DNA from: Pseudomonadota bacterium
GTDB taxonomy: Bacteria; Pseudomonadota; Gammaproteobacteria; Steroidobacterales; Steroidobacteraceae
Direction: 5' to 3'
Assembly (NCBI GenBank): GCA_018241505.1
Contig: JAFEDS010000006.1
Coordinates: forward strand, 151,977 to 215,976
Length of the DNA: 64,000 nucleotides
Part shown: piece by piece, positions 7,982-16,872 of the stretch
Position numbering within the stretch: position 1 is the stretch's first letter
How the letters are laid out: each line of letters starts with the position of its first letter
The notes under the pieces: generated by a model
What the model saw: only the letters and a program-made list of their open reading frames with translations
Database searches by the model: none
Told to the model about the DNA's origin: nothing
Translations under genes and position numbers: made by a program

Positions 7982-9643
7982 TCATTCGAGCCAGCCTCGG
8001 TAGCGCACAATCAATCCCATCCAGGGGTGACTGATATGCACATGGAAACGGAACCGTCCGTTCTCCTCAGTCTCGTAGGCGTCGGCACGGGGTGCGAGCC
8101 ATAGCGGCAGGGGAATTCCGAAAATCGACCAGCGGCGCGGGATGAGGCGCAGACGATCGCCGTCAACCACCAGGGCTTGTGCAAAGTCGATCGGCCCGAT
8201 CCGCTCACTCAACAGCCGCTCCGAACGGCCACGCCCCGTCAGCATCGTGCTGGCAAAGCGATGGTGTCCGAACCGCCGGATCCAGCGCTCGTTGCCATTT
8301 TCACTTCTGAAGCGAACCGATACCGGCACATCCGTGCCTGCCGGCGGAAAACGAACCAGGAACGCGACGATGTTTGACAGCAACCCGCGGCCGCGTTCGA
8401 CCGTACAGCGTCCCCGTACCTCATGCTCGGATTCAAACGTATGCAGTCGTCTGACAGCGTCCGGCAAGGTGTGCCACGCGGCACCTAGAAGCCGCTCAAA
8501 CAATGGCGCGGCGGCGACTCTGCGGTCATCACGCTCGCCGGTGTAAATCGTGCGGCTGGCAAACAGCGCTTCGTAGTCGGTCAGCTCGAGATCGCGAACC
8601 GCGGCCCGGGCGCCCGCGGCCGGCTGTTGGCCGGTGAGCATTTTGCGGATGAGGGCCTCAATGGCCATGCTGGGAATGAAAGGGCCGTCGTTGCCTTCCG
8701 CCAGAAGATGCCACGAACGGTTCACATCGCGGTGCTGCTCATCGGTGCCACGAACCTCAACAAACATGCCGCCCCGATGCTCGCCCCATCTCAATTTGTT
8801 CACAACAAGAGACATCAAACCGGCGAAGGGGGACAGCGATGGCAGCAGGCGACAGCGCACGAACCAGGCGCACGCGACGAGAGCCCGATGCAGAACCTCA
8901 GGTACGGGTCCAGCGCCCATCCAGATCTCATCCGCGTCAGGCCACAACTCCGGCAGCGCGCGCACGTCTGGAACATCGACTAGAGAGAACAGTGTGTTTC
9001 TCAACGGGATCTTGCCGGGCGGCGCAATTGTGAAACGACAGCTCCCCGTAAAACCGTAACCGATGGTGATTGCCCCACGGCGGACCGGCTTTCCGGCGTA
9101 GCTGGCAATCGCTCGAAGCACGTTTGCGCCGACGCCCGAGTAGGGGGAAGGCGCAATGCCGCCGCGGATGCTGGTGACCCGTGTCATGCCGACTGACAGG
9201 CGGCGTACGACGGAGGCAGTCAACACGGGAAAGCTCGAGACGCCTGACAGAACGCTGATGCCGGCGGAACGCGCGGCGGAATCGAAGTTGGAAACGCCGG
9301 CTACGAAGTCGGCACCATCAGCCAGATCGAGATAGTGTACTCGCTGCGCAATGCACGCCTCGATGAGCTCGTAACGTCGCGCACCGTAGGATTGGAAGGG
9401 ACCGCTGGCGTCTACGAGGACGTCCGGTGCCAGAGCCCGGACCTGTTGGGACACGTCCGTGTTTCGATCAAACGCGGTGGGTGTCAATCGCGCCCGGGCG
9501 TTCCGACGTCCGCAGAAGTCGGCGGCCCGCTGCTCGGAGCGTCCTGCAACCAGGATCTCCAGGCGCGACTCATCGGCCAGTAGATCGACGAGCCGGCCGC
9601 CGAAGGTACCGTAGCCTCCCACAACGAGTATTTTCAGCGACAA
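7982..9643 (-). CDS. Saccharopine dehydrogenase-like oxidoreductase with C-terminal DUF4166
   Basis: A 553-aa protein. The N-terminus is a Rossmann nucleotide-binding domain (GGYGTFGGR at residues 9-17) with a saccharopine-dehydrogenase-like segment (VDASGPFQSYG). The C-terminal third matches DUF4166, containing the GRGLLSNIVAFLVRFPP stretch. The start is TTG at 9641-9643, supported by a strong GGAGGG 5 nt upstream; there is no competing ATG. Eighteen bases separate it from the upstream DCC gene, and DCC proteins commonly accompany DUF4166 proteins. Substrate and reaction are unknown. Confidence 0.8.
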   Translation of the reverse strand: MSLKILVVGGYGTFGGRLVDLLADESRLEILVAGRSEQRAADFCGRRNARARLTPTAFDRNTDVSQQVRALAPDVLVDASGPFQSYGARRYELIEACIAQRVHYLDLADGADFVAGVSNFDSAARSAGISVLSGVSSFPVLTASVVRRLSVGMTRVTSIRGGIAPSPYSGVGANVLRAIASYAGKPVRRGAITIGYGFTGSCRFTIAPPGKIPLRNTLFSLVDVPDVRALPELWPDADEIWMGAGPVPEVLHRALVACAWFVRCRLLPSLSPFAGLMSLVVNKLRWGEHRGGMFVEVRGTDEQHRDVNRSWHLLAEGNDGPFIPSMAIEALIRKMLTGQQPAAGARAAVRDLELTDYEALFASRTIYTGERDDRRVAAAPLFERLLGAAWHTLPDAVRRLHTFESEHEVRGRCTVERGRGLLSNIVAFLVRFPPAGTDVPVSVRFRSENGNERWIRRFGHHRFASTMLTGRGRSERLLSERIGPIDFAQALVVDGDRLRLIPRRWSIFGIPLPLWLAPRADAYETEENGRFRFHVHISHPWMGLIVRYRGWLE

Positions 9644-9661
9644 AGGGTCCCTCCTCGAGTC

Positions 9662-10120
9662 TCAGCCGAGAAACTTGCTCTCCGCGCCCGGCTCCAGCAG
9701 ATAGCACGTCTGCCGGACGCCGAACCAGCGTAACCGATTACGCGCGATGTATTCATAGAGGCGATCCCGGAGCGATCGGGGCAAAAGCCGGCCGATCGCC
9801 ATTGCGGACCACGGCAGGCCGAGATGCTGAAACATGCGGATCGAGCCTTCAGACTCGAGCCAGGGGCGGCCCTGCTCTATCAGGATGTTGGTTTCGTAGT
9901 CGACCGGATCGAGGCCGTAGTGCCGGTAGAGCGCGGCTCCCAGGGGCGACTGAGCCGCTATGAAACGAAAGCGGTCGTGTCGATCATGCCGCAGTATGAA
10001 ACGCACAAAACCGGAGCACATCCGGCAGTTGCCGTCATAAACAATGATGGGGTGATCGTCGGGAAACGCCGGAACGGCCGGGTCTGTGCGGTAGCTGAAA
10101 GGCTGGATGTCGCGAGCCAT
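9662..10120 (-). CDS. DCC family thiol-disulfide oxidoreductase-like protein (DUF393)
   Basis: A 152-aa cytosolic protein with the family motif YDGNCRMC (Asp29, Cys32, Cys35), a CxxC in a thioredoxin-like context. The downstream pattern (RFIAAQSP, then TNILIEQG and a C-terminal LRDRLYEYIARNR) is typical of DCC proteins. Biochemical function is unproven for the family. It sits 64 nt after the carbamoylase gene and 18 nt before the DUF4166 gene, on the same strand. Confidence 0.87.
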   Translation of the reverse strand: MARDIQPFSYRTDPAVPAFPDDHPIIVYDGNCRMCSGFVRFILRHDRHDRFRFIAAQSPLGAALYRHYGLDPVDYETNILIEQGRPWLESEGSIRMFQHLGLPWSAMAIGRLLPRSLRDRLYEYIARNRLRWFGVRQTCYLLEPGAESKFLG

Positions 10121-10184
10121 CGAATCCCTGCCTGGTGCCCGCGCTTGCGGATCGCCTTAACGCCAGCAACCTGAAGCTCCGGGC

Positions 10185-11504
10185 TCAGGTGGCGTCAATC
10201 CGCAAAATGGTTTGCAGCAGCACATTCGCACCGTTCGCACAGGCTTCCCAGCTCGACAGCTCCTTAGGCGAGTGGCTGATGCCGCCGATGCTGGGCACGA
10301 AGATCATTCCCATGGGAGCGATCTGCGCAATGTTTTGTGCATCGTGCCCGGCACCGCTGGGCAGGTGCATCGTCTTCAGGCCGAGGCCCGTGGCGGCGGC
10401 CTCGATCTGCTTCTGAATTGCGGGAGCCGCCAACGCAGGCCGCAGGTGCTCAATCGAAGTGATGGTAATTTCGGTTCCGGTCTGCGCCGCTATCTCACGG
10501 GCCCGTTGACGGGCCGCCTCACCCAGCCGCAGCAGTGTCTCCTCCGACAGATCGCGGAATTCAATGGTGTGTTTGACCAAACCCGGGACTACATTGGGGG
10601 CGTTTGGAAATACGGTCAGTTGTCCGACGGTCCCCACCTGCCGTCCGGGAATTTTCGTGACCTCATCCTGCACCGCTTCAATCAACTTCGCCGCGGCGAG
10701 CAGCGCATTGCGCCGTTCGGGCATGGGAGTGGTGCCCGCGTGATTGGCGAATCCCCGGATTTCAACAGCGTACTGATCGATGCTGACGATGCCGTCCACG
10801 ACGCCGATGGGAATCGAGGCTTTGGCGAGGGTGCCACCCTGCTCGATATGCAACTCGAGATAGCAATGCAGCGACTGCGCCCTGCGGCGCGCATCCGCCA
10901 GCCGGGTGGGATCGCCGCCAATGCGGATCAAGCCGGGACGCATGGCAATGCCATTGAATTCCCGGTCGAGCGTGGCCGGGTCGAGATCTCCGGCGGCGCT
11001 GTGGCTTCCCACGGTGCCGCCCTCCTCGTTCGACCAGATGCAGACCTCGAGCGGATGCCGTGTCCGCACGCCGGCGTCCCCGAGTGTTTGAATCACCTCG
11101 ATGGCCGACATGGATCCCACATCACCATCAAAGTTGCCGCCGTTCGGTACCGAATCAATGTGTGACCCAAACACGATCGGTTTGAGCGACGGGCGTGATC
11201 CCGGCCGGGTTGCGCGGATATTTCCCGCCGTGTCGATCTTCGGATCGAGACCCGCCTTGCGCATCAGATCCATGACGAATTTCCGTCCGGCGACGTCCGC
11301 CTCGGAATACGCAATGCGACTGACGCCATCGGCGAACGTGCCTCCGGCGGGACGGCCAAAGACACTGAGATCTTCCAACGACTGCTGCAGCCTCTTTGCG
11401 TTTACACGCAAAGAGGCGGGCGACGGCGCAGCCGCCCGGACAGCCAGAGTAACCCCGGCGCTGAGAGCGCCGAGGCCTGCCAGGAAGGCTCTGCGAGTGT
11501 TCAC
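10185..11504 (-). CDS. Tat-exported Zn-dependent M20 hydantoinase/carbamoylase (N-carbamoyl-amino-acid hydrolase or allantoate amidohydrolase-like)
   Basis: A 439-aa amidase of the M20 family. The N-terminus NTRRAFLAGLGALSAG is a twin-arginine signal, suggesting periplasmic action, unlike most cytosolic carbamoylases. Metal ligands appear in GSHIDSVPNGGNFDGDVG (His115, Asp126) and NEEGG (Glu160/161), followed by the dimerisation lid. The family releases ammonia and CO2 from N-carbamoyl amino acids or ureides. The specific substrate cannot be read from sequence. It starts 7 nt after the S10 peptidase stop, so the pair is probably co-expressed and may act sequentially on extracytoplasmic peptides or amino-acid derivatives (inference). 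Confidence 0.85.
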   Translation of the reverse strand: MNTRRAFLAGLGALSAGVTLAVRAAAPSPASLRVNAKRLQQSLEDLSVFGRPAGGTFADGVSRIAYSEADVAGRKFVMDLMRKAGLDPKIDTAGNIRATRPGSRPSLKPIVFGSHIDSVPNGGNFDGDVGSMSAIEVIQTLGDAGVRTRHPLEVCIWSNEEGGTVGSHSAAGDLDPATLDREFNGIAMRPGLIRIGGDPTRLADARRRAQSLHCYLELHIEQGGTLAKASIPIGVVDGIVSIDQYAVEIRGFANHAGTTPMPERRNALLAAAKLIEAVQDEVTKIPGRQVGTVGQLTVFPNAPNVVPGLVKHTIEFRDLSEETLLRLGEAARQRAREIAAQTGTEITITSIEHLRPALAAPAIQKQIEAAATGLGLKTMHLPSGAGHDAQNIAQIAPMGMIFVPSIGGISHSPKELSSWEACANGANVLLQTILRIDAT

Positions 11505-11511
11505 GATGCTC

Positions 11512-13080
11512 TCAATGCTCCGCGTACAACTTCATTGCATCGTTGCGAAGCGCGGCCTGACTCGCTCCGCGGCTGTAGAACATGTGGCCACCCGCGTATT
11601 CGCGTACGCGCACCCGGCTTTGAGTGCCCATGACGGGCATCTGGTCGGCAATCAGCACGGAGGCCATGAACGGACACGACAGATCACTCCAGCCGTGTAC
11701 GATCAGGACATTCAACTTGGGGTCGACCGCCACCGCTTCACGCAGCTCTTTCACCGAGCCATGCAGAATCCCGAGGCCGTCCTCGCCTTTTTCATGCTCA
11801 TCGCCATCGTTCCACAAGTTGCCCACCTCGTAGCTGAGCGCGTTGTAGCGCCCGAGGTACTTCCAACCCACGGTGTGGGTAATGAAATCAACAACCGCCG
11901 TGGTGGTGGGCGCAATGATGCTGTCCAGGATCGGATCGTTGTTGAGTTGTGTCGGCGCGAACGGAAAGGGATCGTAGCTCGTGACATTCGAGTCGTAGCG
12001 GCTGCCGAGCTTGCCTTCGGAGCGGTACACTTCGCGCAGGTAGGCCTGGGTCTCGAGGCGCCCGCCGGAGCGCCGGACAAAGGTTGGATCCAGGCCGGAC
12101 AGGTCCGTTACACGCTTGACGATCCGCTCCAGCGACTGCGGATCGGAATGTCCCTTCAGCAGGTCGGAGACGTACTCGCCGCGCGTGTACTCGATGACTT
12201 CGGCCATCTTGGCGTCGGTGAGCTTTCCCTGCCGCTCGAGGTTCGCCGCCACGATGGTCGGCAGAGTGAGCATCCAGGGCAACGGTGACAGCTCGCGATC
12301 CAACGAAGCACCCGGATCCAGGAACGGCGAGACGAGCACGACCCCATTCATGGCAACGCCGAGCCGCGTCTGCAGGTAGTAAGTTATGCGCGGCCCACGA
12401 AAACCACCGTAGCTTTCGCCCACGAAGTACTTCCGCGACTGCAGGCGCTCGTTCTTGTTGAGCCAGTCGAAAATCACCCGGGACAGGTATTCGATATCGG
12501 CCTTCGGGTTATAGAAGCGCTTTTTGGCCTCATCGTCTTTCACCCGCGCATGACTGAAGCCCGTGCCGACCGCGTCGATGAACACCATGTCGGTAAAATC
12601 CAGCCAGGTGCCCGGATTGTCCTTCAGCGCCGTGGAATCCGAGGGGCTGTCCCCTTCGGCACCGAACTGCACGCGCTTGGGGCCGATGGCGCCGAGGTTC
12701 AGATACACGGAGGCCGCGCCGGGTCCGCCATTCAAGGCAAAGGTCACGGGCCGATTGGCACCCGGCACCGTGTAGGCAATGAACATCACATCGGCGACTA
12801 TCTTGCCTTTTTCGTCGAGAACCGGCAGCGAACCTACGGTGGCGTCGTAATTGACGGTGCGGCCACCGATCTGGACGCTCTGGCGGACCGTCTTGTCCTG
12901 GGGGAACGACGGCAGCTTGAAATCGTCGTCGGACGCGGGGTGCTCTTCCTTAGGGGCCCCTTTGCCGTCTTCTTTGGCGGCCGGTGCATCACTTTTATCT
13001 TTCGCCGGCACCTGCGGCGCGGTCATCAATCCAAACACCAGCAGCGCGGCTGCCGGCCAGGACAGGAGGCTCAATCGCAT
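11512..13080 (-). CDS. Exported S10-family serine carboxypeptidase-like peptidase
   Basis: A 522-aa protein with a signal peptide (MRLSLLSWPAAALLVFG) and a charged Lys/Glu/Asp-rich linker (about 26-60). The alpha/beta-hydrolase core shows NGGPGAAS (oxyanion region, about 117-124), nucleophile Ser223 in GESYGG, and near the C-terminus HGWSDLSCPF and YAGGHMFYSR, carrying the expected Asp and His. Bacterial S10 enzymes release C-terminal residues from peptides. The ATG at 13078-13080 has AAGGAA upstream. It lies between PBP4 and the carbamoylase on one strand. A second S10 gene lies at 39.7-41.3 kb. Confidence 0.9.
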   Translation of the reverse strand: MRLSLLSWPAAALLVFGLMTAPQVPAKDKSDAPAAKEDGKGAPKEEHPASDDDFKLPSFPQDKTVRQSVQIGGRTVNYDATVGSLPVLDEKGKIVADVMFIAYTVPGANRPVTFALNGGPGAASVYLNLGAIGPKRVQFGAEGDSPSDSTALKDNPGTWLDFTDMVFIDAVGTGFSHARVKDDEAKKRFYNPKADIEYLSRVIFDWLNKNERLQSRKYFVGESYGGFRGPRITYYLQTRLGVAMNGVVLVSPFLDPGASLDRELSPLPWMLTLPTIVAANLERQGKLTDAKMAEVIEYTRGEYVSDLLKGHSDPQSLERIVKRVTDLSGLDPTFVRRSGGRLETQAYLREVYRSEGKLGSRYDSNVTSYDPFPFAPTQLNNDPILDSIIAPTTTAVVDFITHTVGWKYLGRYNALSYEVGNLWNDGDEHEKGEDGLGILHGSVKELREAVAVDPKLNVLIVHGWSDLSCPFMASVLIADQMPVMGTQSRVRVREYAGGHMFYSRGASQAALRNDAMKLYAEH

Positions 13081-13123
13081 GGCGGTTCCTTGCAGGGAAG
13101 CAGCCGTGGATTAAGCCCTACGT

Positions 13124-14392
13124 TCAACGTCCGTTCAACTGGGGCATCGTGATTTCGGCACGGGCGATCGCGGGCCGGATATCACGCTGGTAGTTCCAGG
13201 GCGCACTCTCGAGATGTGTCAACAGCGCACGCACAAACCGATCCTGCCGGCGGCGGGCATCGGGCACCGGCACGCCGTGATTGAGAATGGCGAAGTACAC
13301 AGTACCCATGTTGGTCGTCGGGATCGCGCCCACGAGCGCGCTTGCCCCGTAGTCACCGTAGGTTCCGGTTTTTCCAACGATCCGCCCCATTTCGTCAGGT
13401 CCGTCGAGACGGTGACGCAGGGTGCCCGCGTCGATTCCGGAGACCGGCAGGATATCGAACAGCGCGTGGCCCGACTTCTTCAACTCATCCTCCAACGCGC
13501 GCAGCAGCTTCACCGCGGCCCGGGGACTGAGTCGATTGATTGGATCGGTACCGGCTCCGTCACCCAACGTAATCTCCGACTGCATTGCCGCGGGCACCGC
13601 ACTGCGGGCGAGCGCCTGAACAGCGCTTGCGCCGCCGGCCGCATCCGCCAGCGGCTTGAAGATGTTGTTGGAATAGTCATTCAGCGACTTCGCCAATGGC
13701 AGAAGCGGCTGCGACCGGTGAATGAGCAGCGTTCGGGCCGCACTGGGGGCTGCCGTGGAATCCGCGCCTCCGATGAATTTCACGCCGGTGGGCAACAATC
13801 GGACGGGCGCCGGCCCGGCTGCATTCTCGAGCTCGAAGGCACGGACTGCCGCAAGCGCGGCGGGTGAAACGGAGCCGGTGAGCGCCCGGCGCAGGCGCGC
13901 GCCATCCTCATCTCCCTCCCAATCGAATGTCATGGACCCGTGCAGCCGCAGGTCACCCGCAATCTGTGTGATTCCCGACTCGCGCAAGCGATCCGCTACC
14001 AACAGCGCATTCTCATCCACAAATGCCGGATCGCCGTTGCTTTCAACGAGCAGGTCGCCTTGCAGCGTGCCGTTTGCAACAGGTGCGCGTGTTGAGAAGG
14101 TCGTGACGAACCGGTAGTCGGGCCCCAACTTGCGCAACAGCGCAAGCGTGGTGGGAACCTTCGAAACCGAAGCCGGGTGCACCGGTTTTTGCGCCTGCTG
14201 CGCGAGCAACGACTTGCCGCCGCTGGTTTCAATGTAAACACCCTGATCGGCACCGAGGATGAGCTTGGCCTCCGCGGCGAGAGTCAGCGGTTGCGCACTG
14301 TGCGCTGTTTGCCACGCCAGGGTGGCGGCAATCAAGATTGAAACAAAACGCACTCGGACCGTTCCACGGGAGGCTGCTGAGGCGGGCATCAT
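13124..14392 (-). CDS. dacB: D-alanyl-D-alanine carboxypeptidase/endopeptidase (PBP4, S13 family)
   Basis: Periplasmic penicillin-binding protein that trims or cleaves peptidoglycan peptides. It is 422 aa, a little shorter than E. coli DacB. The active-site tetrad SVSK (Ser75-Lys78), a SNN motif (YSNNIFKPLADA) and KTG (VGKTGTYGDYG) are all present in order. A signal segment spans about residues 12-33. The frame is open back to 14494, but that would overlap the kinase gene. The ATG pair at 14387-14392, 8 nt after the kinase stop, is the sensible start. It directly follows the RstB-like kinase, so the envelope sensor probably controls it. Confidence 0.9.
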   Translation of the reverse strand: MMPASAASRGTVRVRFVSILIAATLAWQTAHSAQPLTLAAEAKLILGADQGVYIETSGGKSLLAQQAQKPVHPASVSKVPTTLALLRKLGPDYRFVTTFSTRAPVANGTLQGDLLVESNGDPAFVDENALLVADRLRESGITQIAGDLRLHGSMTFDWEGDEDGARLRRALTGSVSPAALAAVRAFELENAAGPAPVRLLPTGVKFIGGADSTAAPSAARTLLIHRSQPLLPLAKSLNDYSNNIFKPLADAAGGASAVQALARSAVPAAMQSEITLGDGAGTDPINRLSPRAAVKLLRALEDELKKSGHALFDILPVSGIDAGTLRHRLDGPDEMGRIVGKTGTYGDYGASALVGAIPTTNMGTVYFAILNHGVPVPDARRRQDRFVRALLTHLESAPWNYQRDIRPAIARAEITMPQLNGR

Positions 14393-14400
14393 GCCATCAT

Positions 14401-15693
14401 TCAGCGAGTGCTGGTGGGGGTCACCGGCCAGTTCGCCGCTACGAGCGCTCCGCCCAATGCGGATTCGCCGATCCGCACATCGCCGCCATGCCATTCAATC
14501 GCGCGCTTCACAATCGCCAGCCCCAGGCCATAGCCCACTTTGCGGCCGGCTTGCGGATTGAGCTGCACAAAGGACTGAAACACGCGGCTGCGCTGGTCTT
14601 CCGGAATACCGGGCCCATCATCCTCCACACGCAGCTCGTTCAATCCCGCGCGCACCGCAAACGACACCTTGATCTGACTGGCCGCATACCGGCCCGCATT
14701 GTACAGAAGGTTCCTGAGCACGGACTCGAACAGGTGGATATCGCAGATGACGCGCGTCGCATCGTTCTGCACCGTCGATGTTATGGCAATGCCGCCGCGG
14801 ACATCGCCTTGCGCCGACTGCACAATCGCCGGAATCAGCGCCGTGAAGTCATGCTCCGACAGATTCAGTGTCAGATCGGCCCGCTCCAGGATCGAGTAGC
14901 CGAGCGTCGCCTTGACGAGCCCATCAATGGCTTCAATATCCGTCTTGATGTTGGATAACGAGCCCTTCAGCTCAGCAACACTCGTGGCGTGGCGCGCCAG
15001 CTCGATTTCAAACTGCATGCGCGACAGCGGCGTCTTGATTTCATGGGAGACGGCGTTCGACATATCCTGGTGGGAGGCAATGAGGCCGTCGATGCGGGCC
15101 GCCATTTTGCGGAACGTCTGCGCCAGCGGATAGATCTGCGAGTGTTGTTTGATCGGCGCGGCAAACTGCCAGTTGCGGTTGCCGTACTGTGCCGCCGCCT
15201 TCTCGAGCGTACGCAGGTCGCGGGTCAACGGCCAGATCCAGAACATGAGCACCAGGGCAATCAACGCGTAGAACAAGAGGGTCACGGCCCAGTCGAGCAC
15301 ACCGCGCTTGGCAACCGGTTCGCGCGACCGCAGCGCCAGCACGTGCTCGTCATCGATGCGCTTCAATACCCATGAATCGCCCTGCGACGAGCGCATGTAG
15401 GCATTTTCACCGCGGCCAAGCTTCTCCAGGGTATCCGCGCCGGCAATCTCGTGGGTGGCGAACACTTCAACATCGACCCCCGTGCGCGCGGCCACGCCGG
15501 CAATCAGGTTGCGCCAGCTCTCGGGGGGCGCCTGGTGCAGGCGATCGGTCAACAGGGACATCATGGCGGCCACCGGCCGCATTTCCCCCGGGTCGGGCTT
15601 GCTGTACACCTGCAGGAGCCGGTCCTGCCCCCAGCTCACCACGGCCAGGGTCACAACAATGAGCAGGTACAGGCCCAGGAAGTGCCGCGCCAC
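14401..15693 (-). CDS. RstB-like sensor histidine kinase
   Basis: A 430-aa inner-membrane kinase. It has a first membrane segment (about 5-20), a periplasmic region (21-133), a second segment (134-155), HAMP, then the DHp domain with phospho-acceptor His217 in SHEIKTPL. The ATP-binding domain shows NLLYNAGRYA (N box), EDDGPGIPE (G1) and GYGLGLAI (G2). The GTG start lies 3 nt after the response regulator stop. The gene order with DUF3019 and MipA recalls RstAB-associated clusters in other gammaproteobacteria. The signal sensed is not evident. Confidence 0.92.
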   Translation of the reverse strand: MARHFLGLYLLIVVTLAVVSWGQDRLLQVYSKPDPGEMRPVAAMMSLLTDRLHQAPPESWRNLIAGVAARTGVDVEVFATHEIAGADTLEKLGRGENAYMRSSQGDSWVLKRIDDEHVLALRSREPVAKRGVLDWAVTLLFYALIALVLMFWIWPLTRDLRTLEKAAAQYGNRNWQFAAPIKQHSQIYPLAQTFRKMAARIDGLIASHQDMSNAVSHEIKTPLSRMQFEIELARHATSVAELKGSLSNIKTDIEAIDGLVKATLGYSILERADLTLNLSEHDFTALIPAIVQSAQGDVRGGIAITSTVQNDATRVICDIHLFESVLRNLLYNAGRYAASQIKVSFAVRAGLNELRVEDDGPGIPEDQRSRVFQSFVQLNPQAGRKVGYGLGLAIVKRAIEWHGGDVRIGESALGGALVAANWPVTPTSTR

Positions 15694-15696
15694 GGA

Positions 15697-16404
15697 TCAC
15701 CAGGCATCCGGCACAAACAGATATCCCTGTCCCCAGATTGTCTTGATCCGCTGCGGATTCTCGGCATCGTCGTCGAGTTTGCGGCGCAGCCGCGAGATCC
15801 GGATATCCAACATCCGGTCGAGGCCGTCGTAGTCGCGATTGTAGAGGCTCTTGAACAGCCGCTCGCGCGATTGAATCTCCCCTGGATGGCTGGCGAGAAA
15901 CACCAGCAGATCAAACTCGTTGCGCGACAGCGCCACCTCGCGGCCATCCCACTTGACGGCGCGCGAGACTATGTTGATCAGCAGCCGCCCGAACGTCAGG
16001 ACCTTGCTGGCCCCCGGCGCCGGTGCCGGCCGATTGCGGCGCAGCAGCACCCCGATCCTCGCCAGCAGCACCCGCGGCTCCACCGGCTTGATGACATAGT
16101 CATCCGCGCCCAACTCCAAACCCAACACGTGATCGATGTCGTTGTCGCGCGCGGTCAGTATCAGGATCGGGTTGGCATACTCGGGGCGCAGGCGCCGGCA
16201 GATGGAGAAGCCGTCCTCGCCCGGCAGTCCCAGGTCCAGGATGACCAGGTCCGGGTTGTCGCGCTGCACGCGCTCCACAACCTCATCGCCACGGCTGACG
16301 ACCGCCACAATGAAGCCGTGATTGACCAGGTAGCGGCTCACCAGATCGGCCAGGCGCAGGTCATCCTCCACCAGCAGAATCGAATGTTGAATTTCGGTGT
16401 TCAT
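15697..16404 (-). CDS. RstA-like OmpR-family response regulator
   Basis: A 235-aa regulator with receiver domain 1-120: acidic pair Glu13-Asp14-Asp15, phospho-acceptor Asp57 (VILDLGLPG), Thr84 (LTARD) and Lys106 (VIKPV). A winged-helix DNA-binding domain follows (about 135-235, with LSRNEFDLLVFLA and RLRRKLDDDAENP). It is the partner of the kinase 3 nt downstream. It follows the DUF3019 gene by 9 nt. A triple TACA repeat with exact 10-bp spacing upstream of mipA is the best candidate for its binding site, implying autoregulation. Confidence 0.93.
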   Translation of the reverse strand: MNTEIQHSILLVEDDLRLADLVSRYLVNHGFIVAVVSRGDEVVERVQRDNPDLVILDLGLPGEDGFSICRRLRPEYANPILILTARDNDIDHVLGLELGADDYVIKPVEPRVLLARIGVLLRRNRPAPAPGASKVLTFGRLLINIVSRAVKWDGREVALSRNEFDLLVFLASHPGEIQSRERLFKSLYNRDYDGLDRMLDIRISRLRRKLDDDAENPQRIKTIWGQGYLFVPDAW

Positions 16405-16413
16405 GCGCGGGTG

Positions 16414-16863
16414 TCAGTCGAAGATGTTCCAGGGCTGGCGGCGCTTGTGGCGATACTGCAGCGCCTCGCGGATTACGCGCAGCGCCTCGGTGGCGAGCAC
16501 GTGCTCGAGGGAAACATCGCGAAGCTGGAAGACCAGGTCCTCGGTGAACACGAGGTCAATGGTGTAACTGCCGGCCGAGTAGTGCTCCCAACAACGGTGC
16601 ACCTCCGGGCGCTGCAGAACAACCAGGCACAGAGATTCGTCATGGGCGGCGCGCCATTGCGCGCGCACGGGCGTTGCGCATTGCTTGTCATTGCCGGTGA
16701 GCGTGCAAATGCGCGGACTGATCTGCAGCCGGATTCCGTTATCCGCCGCGCTGCGTGCCGGGAGTGCCGCGGCCGCGAATGACAAGCAGGTCGTCGCGAC
16801 AATAGCCATCCGCCTGAGCGCGGTAGCCCGGGTGCTGCTGTGACTGCCCATCCCCTGGTGCAT
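16414..16863 (-). CDS. DUF3019 family exported protein
   Basis: A 149-aa protein with a signal peptide ending near PARSAA. The conserved pattern ISPRICTLTGNDKQC, then ESLCLVV and VHRCW, gives four cysteines that could form two disulfides in the periplasm. DUF3019 proteins are known beside MipA and RstAB-type regulators, and that is the context here: 9 nt after mipA and 9 nt before the response regulator. No biochemical role is known. A periplasmic accessory of the sensor is a plausible inference. Confidence 0.85.
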   Translation of the reverse strand: MHQGMGSHSSTRATALRRMAIVATTCLSFAAAALPARSAADNGIRLQISPRICTLTGNDKQCATPVRAQWRAAHDESLCLVVLQRPEVHRCWEHYSAGSYTIDLVFTEDLVFQLRDVSLEHVLATEALRVIREALQYRHKRRQPWNIFD

Positions 16864-16872
16864 GTACGCGGT

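Noticed and set aside
15451-16782. Long + strand open frame (443 codons) opposite the two-component genes
   Set aside because: It is an antisense shadow of two well-supported genes in GC-rich DNA. The same applies to the long frames opposite cti (2918-3883) and opposite the Mo hydroxylase (25186-26250).
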